A stretch of DNA of 64,000 nt from Alkalitalea saponilacus (GCF_900168165.1 NZ_FUYV01000001.1:310001-374000), one strand, 5' to 3'; shown: positions 19,095-31,534, counted from the stretch's first letter. Program-made: numbers and translations. The notes: generated from the sequence alone by a model not told the origin.

Positions 19095-20507
19095 ATGTAT
19101 AAAAATTGGGATTTACCAACTCCCCCTTTCTGGCTGGCTCTTATACCAATTGTTGTAACAGGAGTTTCTCTTGGTTTTTCTGTCTTTAAATTTGATGCTC
19201 AACCTCACTTTTCCTTGTTTTTGGGAGCTGCAAGTGCCGGTCTTTGTGCTTATTTCTATGGATATAGATGGGACACAATAAAAGATGGATTTAAGTCAGC
19301 TATCAACAGAACGATTCCATCCATTATCATTTTATTGATCATAGGGATGTTAATTTCTGTTTGGATTGCCAGCGGAATTGTCCCGGCTTTAATGTATTAT
19401 GGATTTGTGTTTCTGATTGAACAATGGTTTCTTCCTCTGATATTGTTGTTTTCTGCCTTTATGGCTCTGATTACCGGAAGTTCATGGTCAACAATAGGCA
19501 CAATAGGGGTGGCCGCTATGGGAGTTAGCCAGGGACTTGGAATTCCTCCTGCTATAACTGCCGGTGCTGTAGTTTCCGGTTCTTTCTTTGGAGATAAAAT
19601 ATCACCCATGTCCGATTCGACAAACCTTACTCCATCGGTACTGGGAGTAAACCTGTTTGAACATATAAGGCATATGCTTTACACGACAATTCCTGTACTG
19701 ATTGTCTCGTTTGCAGTCTATGCTGTAATTGGGATTCTATTTGTCGGAAATGGAGAGGGGAGTGATGTCTCAATATACACCAAAAGCATTGTGGATAATT
19801 TCAATATCTCTGTTTGGTTATTTGTTCCTCCCATAATAGTAATATTTTTGATTTTAAGAAAAGTTCCTGCCATACCCAGCCTGATTGCTGGAGTCCTGTC
19901 CGGTGGGGTTGTTTTTATACTTATTCAGGGAGGTAGTTTTACCGCTCTTTTTGATACTGTATATTCCGGGTTTGTTTTGGAATCTGGAAATGAAGAAACA
20001 GATGCCCTTTTTTCAAGAGGCGGTATGGAGAGCATGTATAATGTCGTTTCATTGGCATTAATATCTCTGGCATTTGGAGGAATAATGGATAGCACCGGAA
20101 TGTTGCATAGTATTGTTATTAAGCTTTCCTCCCTTGTCAGAACAATTGGAAACCTTACTTTAACCGTGCTTGGAACATCACTTTTTATTAATATTTTTGG
20201 AGCAAATCAGTATTTGGCTGTAATTTTACCGGGTCAAATGTTTGAGGAGTCTTATCGGGATAAAAGATTAAAGTTGAAAAATCTTACCCGTACTCTGGAA
20301 GGAGGTGGTACTCTTACGGCACCCCTAATACCCTGGAACAGCAGTGGTGTGTTTGTTTATGCCACGTTGGGAATTTCGGCTCTGGAATATGCGCCATATG
20401 CGGTATTATGCTGGCTGACAGCAATAGTTGTTGCTATTTATGGATATGCCGGAGTAACCATGCACAAATTGGAGAATGACGAACCAGAAGAGAATGAGGA
20501 TGTATGA
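19095..20507 (+). CDS. nhaC: Na+/H+ antiporter, NhaC family
   Basis: 470 residues from the ATG at 19095; an in-frame TTG at 19089 would add two residues. The protein has about eleven to twelve hydrophobic segments, and the family signature GSFFGDKISPMSDSTNL occurs near residue 160-180, together with ITGSSWSTIGTIGVA just before. NhaC proteins exchange external H+ for internal Na+ and are common in organisms of saline or alkaline habitats. The substrate could also be a small organic pair (malate/lactate in MleN-type members). The C-terminus is short and acidic. Confidence 0.92.
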   Translation: MYKNWDLPTPPFWLALIPIVVTGVSLGFSVFKFDAQPHFSLFLGAASAGLCAYFYGYRWDTIKDGFKSAINRTIPSIIILLIIGMLISVWIASGIVPALMYYGFVFLIEQWFLPLILLFSAFMALITGSSWSTIGTIGVAAMGVSQGLGIPPAITAGAVVSGSFFGDKISPMSDSTNLTPSVLGVNLFEHIRHMLYTTIPVLIVSFAVYAVIGILFVGNGEGSDVSIYTKSIVDNFNISVWLFVPPIIVIFLILRKVPAIPSLIAGVLSGGVVFILIQGGSFTALFDTVYSGFVLESGNEETDALFSRGGMESMYNVVSLALISLAFGGIMDSTGMLHSIVIKLSSLVRTIGNLTLTVLGTSLFINIFGANQYLAVILPGQMFEESYRDKRLKLKNLTRTLEGGGTLTAPLIPWNSSGVFVYATLGISALEYAPYAVLCWLTAIVVAIYGYAGVTMHKLENDEPEENEDV

Positions 20508-20587
20508 TCTGCAGTCATCCGGTTTATGTTTTACTTGTTGTGTTGATTTGTGGGCATCTGATTCAGAACTGAATTAATTGTGGTATA

Positions 20588-21094
20588 GTGAAGGAGTGTG
20601 ATGATTTTATAGAGAGGTTTAAAACTGCCTCTCAAAATCGATCCAGAGAAAATAAGATTTTTCTGGATCGATTGCGAAAAAAAAAGCCGGGAGATCTGGA
20701 TGAGACTGTTGCGGGGTTTCATGACGCAGCATTTGAAAAAATCAATTGCTTATCATGTGCCAACTGTTGTAAAACAACCAGTCCCATTCTCATTGACAGG
20801 GACATAGATCGCATATCTAAAAGGTTGAGAATAAAACCGTCACAGATGATTGATGACTATCTGAATCTGGATGATGATGGAGACTTTGTTTTTAGAAGCG
20901 CTCCCTGTCCTTTTCTAATGCCAGATAATTATTGCATGATCTATGAAGATCGGCCAAGGGCTTGCAGAGAATATCCTCACACCAACAGAAAGAGATTTTA
21001 TCAGATACTGAATCTTACCTGGAAAAACACGATGGTTTGTCCTGCTGTATTGGATGTGGTAGAAAATCTTAAAAATCATTATGGGAATAAATAA
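20588..21094 (+). CDS. YkgJ-family cysteine cluster protein
   Basis: 168 residues from a GTG start (no nearby ATG in frame). The conserved zinc/iron-chelating CxxC cluster is present: CLSCANCC near residue 56, then CPFL...YC near 103-115 and CREYPHT near 125. Proteins of this family are thought to bind a metal or Fe-S cluster, but no reaction is established. It lies alone between nhaC and porQ on the same strand, and the stretch after it up to porQ contains no other gene. Confidence 0.85.
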   Translation: MKECDDFIERFKTASQNRSRENKIFLDRLRKKKPGDLDETVAGFHDAAFEKINCLSCANCCKTTSPILIDRDIDRISKRLRIKPSQMIDDYLNLDDDGDFVFRSAPCPFLMPDNYCMIYEDRPRACREYPHTNRKRFYQILNLTWKNTMVCPAVLDVVENLKNHYGNK

Positions 21095-21244
21095 TGGTTT
21101 ACAGAAAGTTGGATTGTTACAATTAAAATCGATTTTTTTCGTTGATTATGCATGAAGATGTGAAAACGAAATAGACAGTTTAAGCCAATTGAGGGAAGTT
21201 CAGGTTTAAAGAGTGAAGAGTAATTTCATAATAGAATACAGGAT

Positions 21245-22273
21245 TTGAAAAATTTAAGGATATTATTGGTTTTGGTTTTTCTTGCCGGAACAGTTAATAC
21301 TCACGGCCAACGAGGAGGAGAATCTGTGTTTGGACTGCTTAATTTAACGCAGTCAGCACGAGTTGCTTCTTTAGGAGGAAACCAGGTTGGTTTGCACGGC
21401 CATGATTTGTCTATGCTGATGCACAATCCAGGTATGTTGGATTCGACATTGAGTCAGCAAATATCTATGAGTTATGTGCCTTATATGGCTGGCATCAACT
21501 ATGGATTTTCAGGTGCTGCATACTCTTTTGAGGGTGTTGGCAATTTTGCAATCGGTTTCCACCATGTTGGTTATGGGTCTTTTGTAGCGGCTGATGAAAC
21601 CGGTTTAATAACCGGTTCTTTCAGCGCCGGAGAAACGGTTGTACAACTTACTTACAGTCGGCAGCTTTCTCCACATTGGAGCGCCGGAATCTCAATAAAA
21701 CCTGTTTTCAGTCGCATTGAATCATACAATTCATGGGGTATTGCTTCAGATATTGGCTTTTTTTATCGCCACAGGGATGGCTTATTAACTGGAGGAGCTG
21801 TGCTTCGGAATTATGGACATCAGATCGCTTCATATTCCGGTGGACAAACAGAGCCTATTGCGTCTGATCTGCAATTTGGAATTGCACAAAAACTTGAACA
21901 CGCACCTTTCCGGTTTTCACTAACTGTGCAGGATTTGCTGGGTGGAACACTGCAATATTCTCTTCGGGATCAGGAAGAGCACGGACTGGTTTTTGGAGAG
22001 AGGGGAACGGGTGACAACTTTGTTGAAAAGGCTGCAAGACACCTAACCGTGGGCGTTGAATTTGTTCCTTCCGATAATTTTTATGTGGCAGCAGGAATGA
22101 ATCCGCGTCGAAGGCAGGAGCTTAAAGTTGAGTCAAAGACCTCAACAGTAGGATTTAGCTGGGGCTTCGGAATTAGGATCTCAAAGTTTAACTTTTCTTA
22201 TGGATCTGCAAGATATCATCTGAGTGGAACTTCCAACCATTTTTCTATTACAACCAACTTGACGGCCTTTTAG
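21245..22273 (+). CDS. porQ: Type IX secretion system protein PorQ
   Basis: 342 residues, TTG start chosen because it directly precedes the signal peptide (about 1-21, ending THGQ). The mature protein begins with the PorQ/PorV-type stretch SARVASLGGNQVGLHGHD followed by LMHNPGML, and continues as an aromatic-rich barrel to the end. PorQ is an outer-membrane component of type IX secretion. The order porQ-cmk is seen in many Bacteroidota, which strengthens the name. It fits the sorting domains on proteins elsewhere in this window, which need this machinery. Confidence 0.9.
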   Translation: MKNLRILLVLVFLAGTVNTHGQRGGESVFGLLNLTQSARVASLGGNQVGLHGHDLSMLMHNPGMLDSTLSQQISMSYVPYMAGINYGFSGAAYSFEGVGNFAIGFHHVGYGSFVAADETGLITGSFSAGETVVQLTYSRQLSPHWSAGISIKPVFSRIESYNSWGIASDIGFFYRHRDGLLTGGAVLRNYGHQIASYSGGQTEPIASDLQFGIAQKLEHAPFRFSLTVQDLLGGTLQYSLRDQEEHGLVFGERGTGDNFVEKAARHLTVGVEFVPSDNFYVAAGMNPRRRQELKVESKTSTVGFSWGFGIRISKFNFSYGSARYHLSGTSNHFSITTNLTAF

Positions 22274-22303
22274 TATTTACTGATGGTTTTTGATGATATT
22301 TTG

Positions 22304-22311
22304 TAACTTTG
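22304..22311 (+). promoter_or_regulatory. Possible -7 promoter element of cmk
   Basis: TAACTTTG, a perfect TAnnTTTG, 34 bases before the cmk start. A -33 TTG at the usual spacing is not evident. Confidence 0.4.
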
Positions 22312-22345
22312 GACGAATTCACATTGTAACTTAAGCAGCACCTTC

Positions 22346-23062
22346 ATGTCAAAACCAGCAGACAAAATAATCATCGCCATTGATGGTCACTCCTCGTGTG
22401 GGAAAAGCACAATCGCTAAAGATTTAGCAAAGAAACTGAGCCTGATATATATTGATACCGGAGCCATGTATAGAGCGGTTACGCTATTTGCTTTGAGCCG
22501 GGGAGTCATTAATGATGGCGTTATAAATGTTGACAAACTGCAGGACAGCCTATCAGAAATTGTGGTAGAGTTTAAGCGCAATTCCAGCACCGGAGAGTTG
22601 GACACATGGTTAAATGGAGAAAACGTTGAAAAGGCTATTCGGACTCTGGAGGTCAGTAATAATGTAAGTGCCATCAGTGCATTAAAGTTCGTACGGGAGA
22701 GGTTAGTAAAACTTCAGCAAGAGATGGGGCAAAGCGGTGGAGTGGTGCTTGATGGCCGTGACATTGGAACGGTTGTATTTCCAAATGCTGATATAAAGTT
22801 GTTTATGACCGCCAGTCCGGAAGTTCGCGCGCAAAGAAGGTTTGATGAAATGCAAAGCAAAGGAGAGGACGTTTCATTTGAGGATGTTCTCTCTAATGTT
22901 CAAAATCGTGATCATATTGATAGTACACGAGCCGAGAGCCCTTTGCGCAAGGCCGATGATGCTCTGGTTCTTGATAATAGCTTCATGAACAGGGAAGAGC
23001 AGTTTGATTGGGTTTTGGAAAAGTTAAGTGAACGTGGCTTATATAAACTTCTACAGAAATGA
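22346..23062 (+). CDS. cmk: Cytidylate kinase
   Basis: 238 residues. Phosphorylates CMP and dCMP with ATP. The P-loop GHSSCGKST is near residue 14-22, followed by the NMP-binding stretch YIDTGAMYRAVT and the LDGRDIGTVVFPNADIKLFM segment near 135-152. The C-terminal NRDHIDSTRAESPL region is typical of bacterial Cmk. It overlaps ispH by four bases (ATGA), so the two are translationally coupled. Confidence 0.96.
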   Translation: MSKPADKIIIAIDGHSSCGKSTIAKDLAKKLSLIYIDTGAMYRAVTLFALSRGVINDGVINVDKLQDSLSEIVVEFKRNSSTGELDTWLNGENVEKAIRTLEVSNNVSAISALKFVRERLVKLQQEMGQSGGVVLDGRDIGTVVFPNADIKLFMTASPEVRAQRRFDEMQSKGEDVSFEDVLSNVQNRDHIDSTRAESPLRKADDALVLDNSFMNREEQFDWVLEKLSERGLYKLLQK

Positions 23063-23955
23063 CGGAGGATTCTCTGGATATGCAGAAATTAATCATTGAG
23101 GTAGATAAAAAATCGGGCTTCTGCTTTGGTGTGGCACGAGCAGTAAAATTGGCCGAAGAATCATTAAATAATGGAGATTTATTATCCAGTCTTGGCGATA
23201 TTGTACATAACGAAGAGGAGGTAAATCGTCTGAAAAAGAAGGGGATGGGTGTTTTGCCCGATGCTTGTGGTGAACACTCTAATGAACAGACCATATTATT
23301 CAGAGCACATGGAGAGCCTCCTTCCACCTATATAAAAGTTGAAAAATCCGGTGCAAAACTGATTGATGCAACGTGTCCCGTTGTCTTAAAACTTCAGGAG
23401 CGGGTCAAAAAGGCCTGGAAAGAAATGCAGTCGGTAAACGGACAGATCATCATATATGGGAAAAAAGGTCATGCTGAAGTGAGAGGGTTGGTTGGTCAAA
23501 CCAATGACGAAGCGATTGTAATACAATTCCCTGAAGAGATCAAAAACCTTGCACGAAACAAACCTATCGTTCTGTTTAGTCAGACTACCATGAGTTATTC
23601 AGGATTCGATGAGATACGCAATCTGTTGGAAAAGCACCTTGTTGACCCCGATTTACTTAAGGTAAACCGTACAATCTGTGCGCAGGTTGGTAATCGGGTG
23701 CCTCATTTGCAGGATTTTTCCTCAAAATATGATGTTATTCTATTTGTGGGAGGTAAAAAGAGCAGCAATGGGCAGTTTTTGTATGAAGTCTGTAAAAAGG
23801 TTAATCGCGCAACATACTATGTTACTGGAATTACAAATGTGAAAAAGGATTGGTTTTCGGATAAAATAACTTCAATTGGGATATGTGGAGCAACATCTAC
23901 TCCACAATGGCTAATGGAGAATCTTGCTGAATCAGTGAAAAGGCTGCTCGAATGA
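23059..23955 (+). CDS. ispH: 4-hydroxy-3-methylbut-2-enyl diphosphate reductase
   Basis: 298 residues. Last enzyme of the MEP isoprenoid pathway; its [4Fe-4S] cluster reduces HMBPP to IPP and DMAPP. The three cluster cysteines are visible in GFCFGV near the N-terminus, DATCPVV near residue 107 and RTICAQV near 209. The catalytic region GGKKSSNG is also present. The start used overlaps cmk; an ATG seven codons later is an alternative. The last codons and the stop lie inside the terminator hairpin. Confidence 0.95.
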   Translation: MTEDSLDMQKLIIEVDKKSGFCFGVARAVKLAEESLNNGDLLSSLGDIVHNEEEVNRLKKKGMGVLPDACGEHSNEQTILFRAHGEPPSTYIKVEKSGAKLIDATCPVVLKLQERVKKAWKEMQSVNGQIIIYGKKGHAEVRGLVGQTNDEAIVIQFPEEIKNLARNKPIVLFSQTTMSYSGFDEIRNLLEKHLVDPDLLKVNRTICAQVGNRVPHLQDFSSKYDVILFVGGKKSSNGQFLYEVCKKVNRATYYVTGITNVKKDWFSDKITSIGICGATSTPQWLMENLAESVKRLLE

Positions 23956-23968
23956 GCAGCCTTTTTTT
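23941..23968 (+). terminator. Terminator overlapping the end of ispH
   Basis: Stem AGGCTGCTC (23941-23949), loop GAAT, GAGCAGCCT (23954-23962), T-run to 23968. The stop codon TGA (23953-23955) is within the hairpin. Confidence 0.9.
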
Positions 23969-27400
<3,432 letters not shown>

Positions 27401-27424
27401 TTCAATCAATGAAGTTATACAAAC

Positions 27425-27453
27425 AGAGCTGTGGTTTAATTAACCACAGCTCT
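27425..27453 (+). terminator. Terminator after the first GH2 gene
   Basis: A 12-bp perfect stem AGAGCTGTGGTT (27425-27436) / AACCACAGCTCT (27442-27453) with a 5-base loop; only a short T stretch follows. Confidence 0.7.
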
Positions 27454-27639
27454 TGTTATCTCTAGCCCATCTCAATATAGCTAAAATTATCACATGAATT
27501 AATAAGTGCTCTTCATGCGGGAAACGACCCATGAGATAGCTTTTCTCACACAGAGGAATCGAAGATCGGCGTAGCCAATGACTGGATTGGCGAGTTCTCC
27601 TGAGGCTTCGGGGGCAAATACAAAACAAAAAATAAACTG
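27454..27639. other. GC-richer intergenic segment, possible repeat remnant
   Basis: Between the GH2 terminator and the GH30 start. It is richer in G and C than other gaps here and holds a small hairpin GCCAAT/ATTGGC at 27574-27591 and the stretch TCCTGAGGCTTCGGGGG near 27598-27614. Both strands give short open frames that do not look like proteins. It may be a piece of a repeat or a leader; I cannot name it. Confidence 0.35.
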
Positions 27640-29211
27640 ATGAAAATTTTAATACTTCTAACATTTATTGTCATTATTGGGGCCTTTGGTTGTAAGGCAA
27701 ATAATAATGTTGCACGCAGTTCTGAAACCATTGAATTAATTATCAATCAAAATAAAAAGTATCAGATAATACATGGTTTTGGAGCCTCTGATGCTTGGAG
27801 TTGCCAGTTTGTTGGCAAATATTGGCCGGAGGACAAAAAGGAACAAATTGCAGATTGGCTGTTTAGTTCAAAGTTTGATAGAGACTCAAATCCAAAGGGG
27901 ATTGGTTTAAACATGTGGCGCTTTAACATAGGAGGGGGAAGCGCTGCACAGGGGAGAAATAGCGGAATTAGAGATGAATGGCGACGGGCAGAGTCGTTTA
28001 TGGTTGGAGATTCGCAGTATGATTGGAATCAACAATCAGGTCAACGATGGTTCTTAAAAGCTGCGCAAGAAAGAGGCGTGGAGCATTTTATTGGCTTTTT
28101 AAACAGCCCTCCTGTATTTCTGACAAGAAATGGACGTGCGTACTCCTCAGATAACCATAGATATAATTTGCCTGAAGAGAATTATTCAGCATTCGCTGTA
28201 TATCTTGCTGATGTTGTGGAGAATGTTGAAAAGAATGATGGCGTATTTTTGAATTACATTAGCCCATTTAACGAGCCTCAATGGGACTGGATTGATGGGG
28301 GACAAGAAGGGGCTCCTGCGCAAAATAGCGAGATTGCTGCCATAACCCGAATTATTAATCAGAAATTTGAGAAACGGAATATCGTTTCTCAATTGGAAAT
28401 TCCAGAAACAGCACATTATAAGTATCTGTATGAATCCAACGATAAACCAGGGAGAGGAAGTCAGATCCGTGCTTTTTTTGATCCAGAATCTGATAATTAC
28501 ATTGGTAATTTGTCACGTGTTACTCCCAAAATTGCAGCGCACAGTTATTTTACCACATGGCCAACAGAAAATTTGGTTGAAACCAGAAAACGGGTTCGCG
28601 AAGCTATTGAATCTAATCCCATGTCCATTGAATTTTGGATGACAGAGTATTGCATTCTGGAAAACAATAGCGAAATTACGGGACCAGGACGAGATCTCGG
28701 GATGGATGCTGCCTTATATATGGCCAGGGTGATGTTTGCCGATCTTGTTTTTGCCAATGCTCAATCGTGGCAATGGTGGCTTGGTGTAAGTCCTTATGAT
28801 TATAATGATGGTTTGGTTTATATAGATCATGATAAATATGACGGAGAAATATATGACTCTAAGAAATTGTGGGCCATGGGTCATTTTTCACGATTTGTAC
28901 TTCCAGGAATGAGGAGAGTTCAAGTTTCGAGGGGTGACAACATACAGGACGAAGCTGCCCTTGAATCCTTAATGAGTACTGCATTTGTGTCTGACGATGG
29001 ACAATATACTACGATGGTATTGATTAACTATTCAGAAACTTCGATTCCTTTTGTGATGACCACTGAAAATGGAGAGTTTAATACTGAATTCAAATACTAC
29101 TTAACCGACCATAGATCTGAAAACAACCTTACCCGTAAAGGTACAATTGGCATTGGAGACGTGGTAGAAATGCCAGCGAGAGCAATGATTACGATAACAA
29201 ATGTTAATTGA
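27640..29211 (+). CDS. GH30-family glycoside hydrolase lipoprotein, beta-1,6-galactanase-like
   Basis: 523 residues with a lipoprotein signal (IIGAFGC, Cys18). The mature N-terminus HGFGASDAWSCQ and the barrel match GH30. The acid/base is Glu212 in SPFNEPQWDW and the nucleophile Glu336 in WMTEYCIL. The features GGSAAQG, FLNSPPVFLTRNG and QWWLGVSPYDYNDGL resemble GH30 endo-beta-1,6-galactanases more than glucosylceramidases or xylanases, but the subfamily needs a proper tree. The residues after Cys18 (KANNN) are not acidic, so export to the cell surface is not indicated. Activity on arabinogalactan side chains would suit the neighbouring beta-galactosidases. Confidence 0.82.
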   Translation: MKILILLTFIVIIGAFGCKANNNVARSSETIELIINQNKKYQIIHGFGASDAWSCQFVGKYWPEDKKEQIADWLFSSKFDRDSNPKGIGLNMWRFNIGGGSAAQGRNSGIRDEWRRAESFMVGDSQYDWNQQSGQRWFLKAAQERGVEHFIGFLNSPPVFLTRNGRAYSSDNHRYNLPEENYSAFAVYLADVVENVEKNDGVFLNYISPFNEPQWDWIDGGQEGAPAQNSEIAAITRIINQKFEKRNIVSQLEIPETAHYKYLYESNDKPGRGSQIRAFFDPESDNYIGNLSRVTPKIAAHSYFTTWPTENLVETRKRVREAIESNPMSIEFWMTEYCILENNSEITGPGRDLGMDAALYMARVMFADLVFANAQSWQWWLGVSPYDYNDGLVYIDHDKYDGEIYDSKKLWAMGHFSRFVLPGMRRVQVSRGDNIQDEAALESLMSTAFVSDDGQYTTMVLINYSETSIPFVMTTENGEFNTEFKYYLTDHRSENNLTRKGTIGIGDVVEMPARAMITITNVN

Positions 29212-29254
29212 GGATCGTTTATTTGTATTAAGATCGAATAATTGGTTATATGAT

Positions 29255-29289
29255 AAAAATGCTATCTGAGAATTCAGATAGCATTTTTT
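29255..29289 (+). terminator. Terminator after the GH30 gene
   Basis: A 15-bp perfect stem AAAAATGCTATCTGA (29255-29269), loop GAAT, TCAGATAGCATTTTT (29274-29288). Confidence 0.9.
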
Positions 29290-29305
29290 AAAATTACGGT
29301 TTGAA

Positions 29306-29569
29306 TTAATTATATCCCGGATTATTTTCCCATTTAACGTCCTTGTTTCTTTGTATTTCGCTTAATGGAATCGGGAACAGGTTAATGCGATGATTTAGCC
29401 CAGAAATGGTTTCTTTAATTGAGCTATCGCTATTGATTTTTGCTCTTTCAATTAAAGTTCCGGTTCGCATTATTGTTAATTGGCGATTTTCTTCAGCAAA
29501 CATCTCTCTTGCACGTTCATCAAGTATGAAATCAAGGTTGTTTAATGCAATTGGAAATAGAAACACTAA
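29306..29569 (-). pseudogene. SusD/RagB family C-terminal remnant
   Basis: About 80 codons on the minus strand. The peptide contains LDFILDERAREMFAEENR, RTGTLIERAK and the ending FPIPLSEIQRNKDVKWENN, which is how SusD/RagB starch- and glycan-binding lipoproteins end (the usual IPxxEI...NPGY). An in-frame TGA closes the frame just upstream, and no other part of susD or susC is found nearby. Intact SusD proteins exceed 450 residues, so this is a fossil of a deleted glycan-uptake pair. It is oriented against the flanking genes. Confidence 0.8.
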
Positions 29570-30021
29570 AAAAAATGTGTCTTGATGTTTTCAAGCAGAA
29601 GATTACTTTAGAAGATTTGAAACGTTAACGAACACGCAGGTTTATTAAATGCGCTAAAGAGTAGATATACAGGTATATAAAGTTTTCGCAGAGTTAAAAA
29701 TCATTAACGCTGTTTTTGTTTTCCGTTTTTTCTTTTCTATTTAGCATTGCCTTCATATCTTTGTGAAAATTAATTTTGTATTAAGCAACGAAGTATTTTG
29801 GCTGGTCTTTTTGTGTTTATTTAAGCTGTTACATTGTGATATATCCCTAAATGAACTGAAATACAGCGTAGAGTATCTTTCTTGATACATGTTTTTGGTG
29901 TTGTTTGTTTTATTAATGCCGTTCTCTGGATATTAGAATGTAGTCGTTTATATAATTACCGTTAACGAGAACGGTTTTGAATTTCAATTATTTCGATCTA
30001 AACCAATAAAAAACTATAATA
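29570..30021. other. Intergenic region upstream of uxaB with paired boxes
   Basis: About 450 bases between the SusD remnant and uxaB with no gene. Two related boxes are present: CGTTAACGAACACG at 29623-29636 and CGTTAACGAGAACG at 29960-29973. No further structure is recognised. Confidence 0.5.
29958..29975. promoter_or_regulatory. Possible operator upstream of uxaB-uxaA
   Basis: Inverted repeat ACCGTT-AACGAG-AACGGT, 47 bases before uxaB. It shares CGTTAACGA with a box at 29623. The size and central CG step resemble LacI-family operators, but no LacI-type regulator is in the window, so the regulator is unknown. Confidence 0.4.
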
Positions 30022-31503
30022 ATGATGAAGCTGAATCGTCAGAATGCAACTGAAGCCAAAACTTACCCTACACGTATTCTACAATTTGGAGAAGGTAATT
30101 TTTTGCGTGCTTTTTCCGATTGGATTGTTCACAAAATGAACAAATCCATTGATTTTAACACTGGAATTGATGTTGTTCAACCTTTGGCCAATGGGATGAT
30201 TAATATGCTGAACGACCAGGATGGTTTATACCATGTTTATTTAAAAGGGATAAAAGACGGGCAGCCAATTCAAGAGTATACACTAATTGATTGTCTTAAC
30301 GCGGGCATCAATCCATACACCGAATATGAGAAATACGAATCCTCTGTTTTGAATCCTGAGTTGCGTTTTGTTATTTCCAATACTACCGAAGCCGGTATTA
30401 GTTGGGATGATAACGAAAGCCTTGATCTGAAACCACAAAATTCGTTTCCAGGAAAAGTGGCGGCTTTATTGTATGCACGTTACAAGCAGTTCAACGGCGA
30501 TGCATCAAAAGGATTGATTTTCTTCCCCTGCGAATTGATTGATAGAAATGGTGATATTTTAAAGAAATTTGTTTTAAAGCACGCAGAAAAGTGGGGTCTT
30601 GAAAAAGAGTTCATCAATTGGGTCGATGTTGCATGTTGTTTCTGTAATACTTTGGTTGACAGAATTGTTCCCGGTTTTCCAAAAGATGACATCAAAGAGA
30701 TTCAACGTGAATTAGGATTTGAAGATGATTTAGTAGTTGTAGGTGAATACTTCCATTTTTGGGTAATTGAAGCTCCGGAATGGGTGAAGAAAGAGTTTCC
30801 TGCCGATAAGGCCGGATTGGATGTGAAATTCGTGAAGGACATGACCAAATATCGGGAACAAAAAGTTCAGGTATTGAATGGTTGCCATACCGGAAGTTAT
30901 GCTGTATCTTTTTTAAGTGGAATTGAAACAGTGCGAGAGGCATTCGAAAATCTTGAAACCGGTGAATTTATGCGCGACCTGGTGTATGATGAGGTACTTA
31001 CTGTTCTTGAAGGCGAGGATGTGGAACTGAAATCTTTTGCCAAGAAAATTCTTGAGCGTTTCAGAAATCCATATATCCGTCATCAATGGCAGAGTATTGC
31101 CTTAAACGCCATGTCGAAATGGGAAACCCGCAACCTTCCATCATTGCTGAACTATTATGAGAGCCATGGTATGTTACCGCAAAAACTCGTCTTTTCTCTT
31201 GCGGCCATGATCGCCTATTTTAAAGGAGAAGCCGATGGTCAAAAATATCCGGTTCAGGACGATCAGTGGATTATAGATTTTTACAAAGAGGCATGGGAGG
31301 CATGCGATGGCCGACCGGTTTCAATTTACCAACTGGTGGAGAAGGTTCTAAAACTGGACAAGGTATGGAAACGAGATTTAAATAAAGTTCCAAATCTTAC
31401 CATATCAGTAAGTCATTATCTGTTCCTCATTCAACAAGTAGGAATGAAACGTGCTGTAAAGGCTGTATTAAATAAAAACAATCCTTTGATGCAAATGTCT
31501 TAA
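30022..31503 (+). CDS. uxaB: Tagaturonate reductase (altronate oxidoreductase)
   Basis: 493 residues of the mannitol dehydrogenase superfamily. It interconverts D-tagaturonate and D-altronate with NAD(H) in galacturonate breakdown. The N-terminal nucleotide-binding stretch ILQFGEGNFLRAF is near residue 19-31 and the C-terminal domain contains the VLNGCHTGSYAVSFLSG segment with the catalytic region. It is followed by uxaA after 31 bases, giving two successive steps of the pathway in one unit. The isomerase UxaC is not in the window. Cytoplasmic; no signal peptide. Confidence 0.93.
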   Translation: MMKLNRQNATEAKTYPTRILQFGEGNFLRAFSDWIVHKMNKSIDFNTGIDVVQPLANGMINMLNDQDGLYHVYLKGIKDGQPIQEYTLIDCLNAGINPYTEYEKYESSVLNPELRFVISNTTEAGISWDDNESLDLKPQNSFPGKVAALLYARYKQFNGDASKGLIFFPCELIDRNGDILKKFVLKHAEKWGLEKEFINWVDVACCFCNTLVDRIVPGFPKDDIKEIQRELGFEDDLVVVGEYFHFWVIEAPEWVKKEFPADKAGLDVKFVKDMTKYREQKVQVLNGCHTGSYAVSFLSGIETVREAFENLETGEFMRDLVYDEVLTVLEGEDVELKSFAKKILERFRNPYIRHQWQSIALNAMSKWETRNLPSLLNYYESHGMLPQKLVFSLAAMIAYFKGEADGQKYPVQDDQWIIDFYKEAWEACDGRPVSIYQLVEKVLKLDKVWKRDLNKVPNLTISVSHYLFLIQQVGMKRAVKAVLNKNNPLMQMS

Positions 31504-31534
31504 TACATTTTACTCATCGGAAAAATATGATATA

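Noticed and set aside
27440-27746. Short minus-strand frames upstream of the GH30 gene
   Set aside because: They run over a terminator and into the GH30 N-terminus, and their sequences are unlike proteins.
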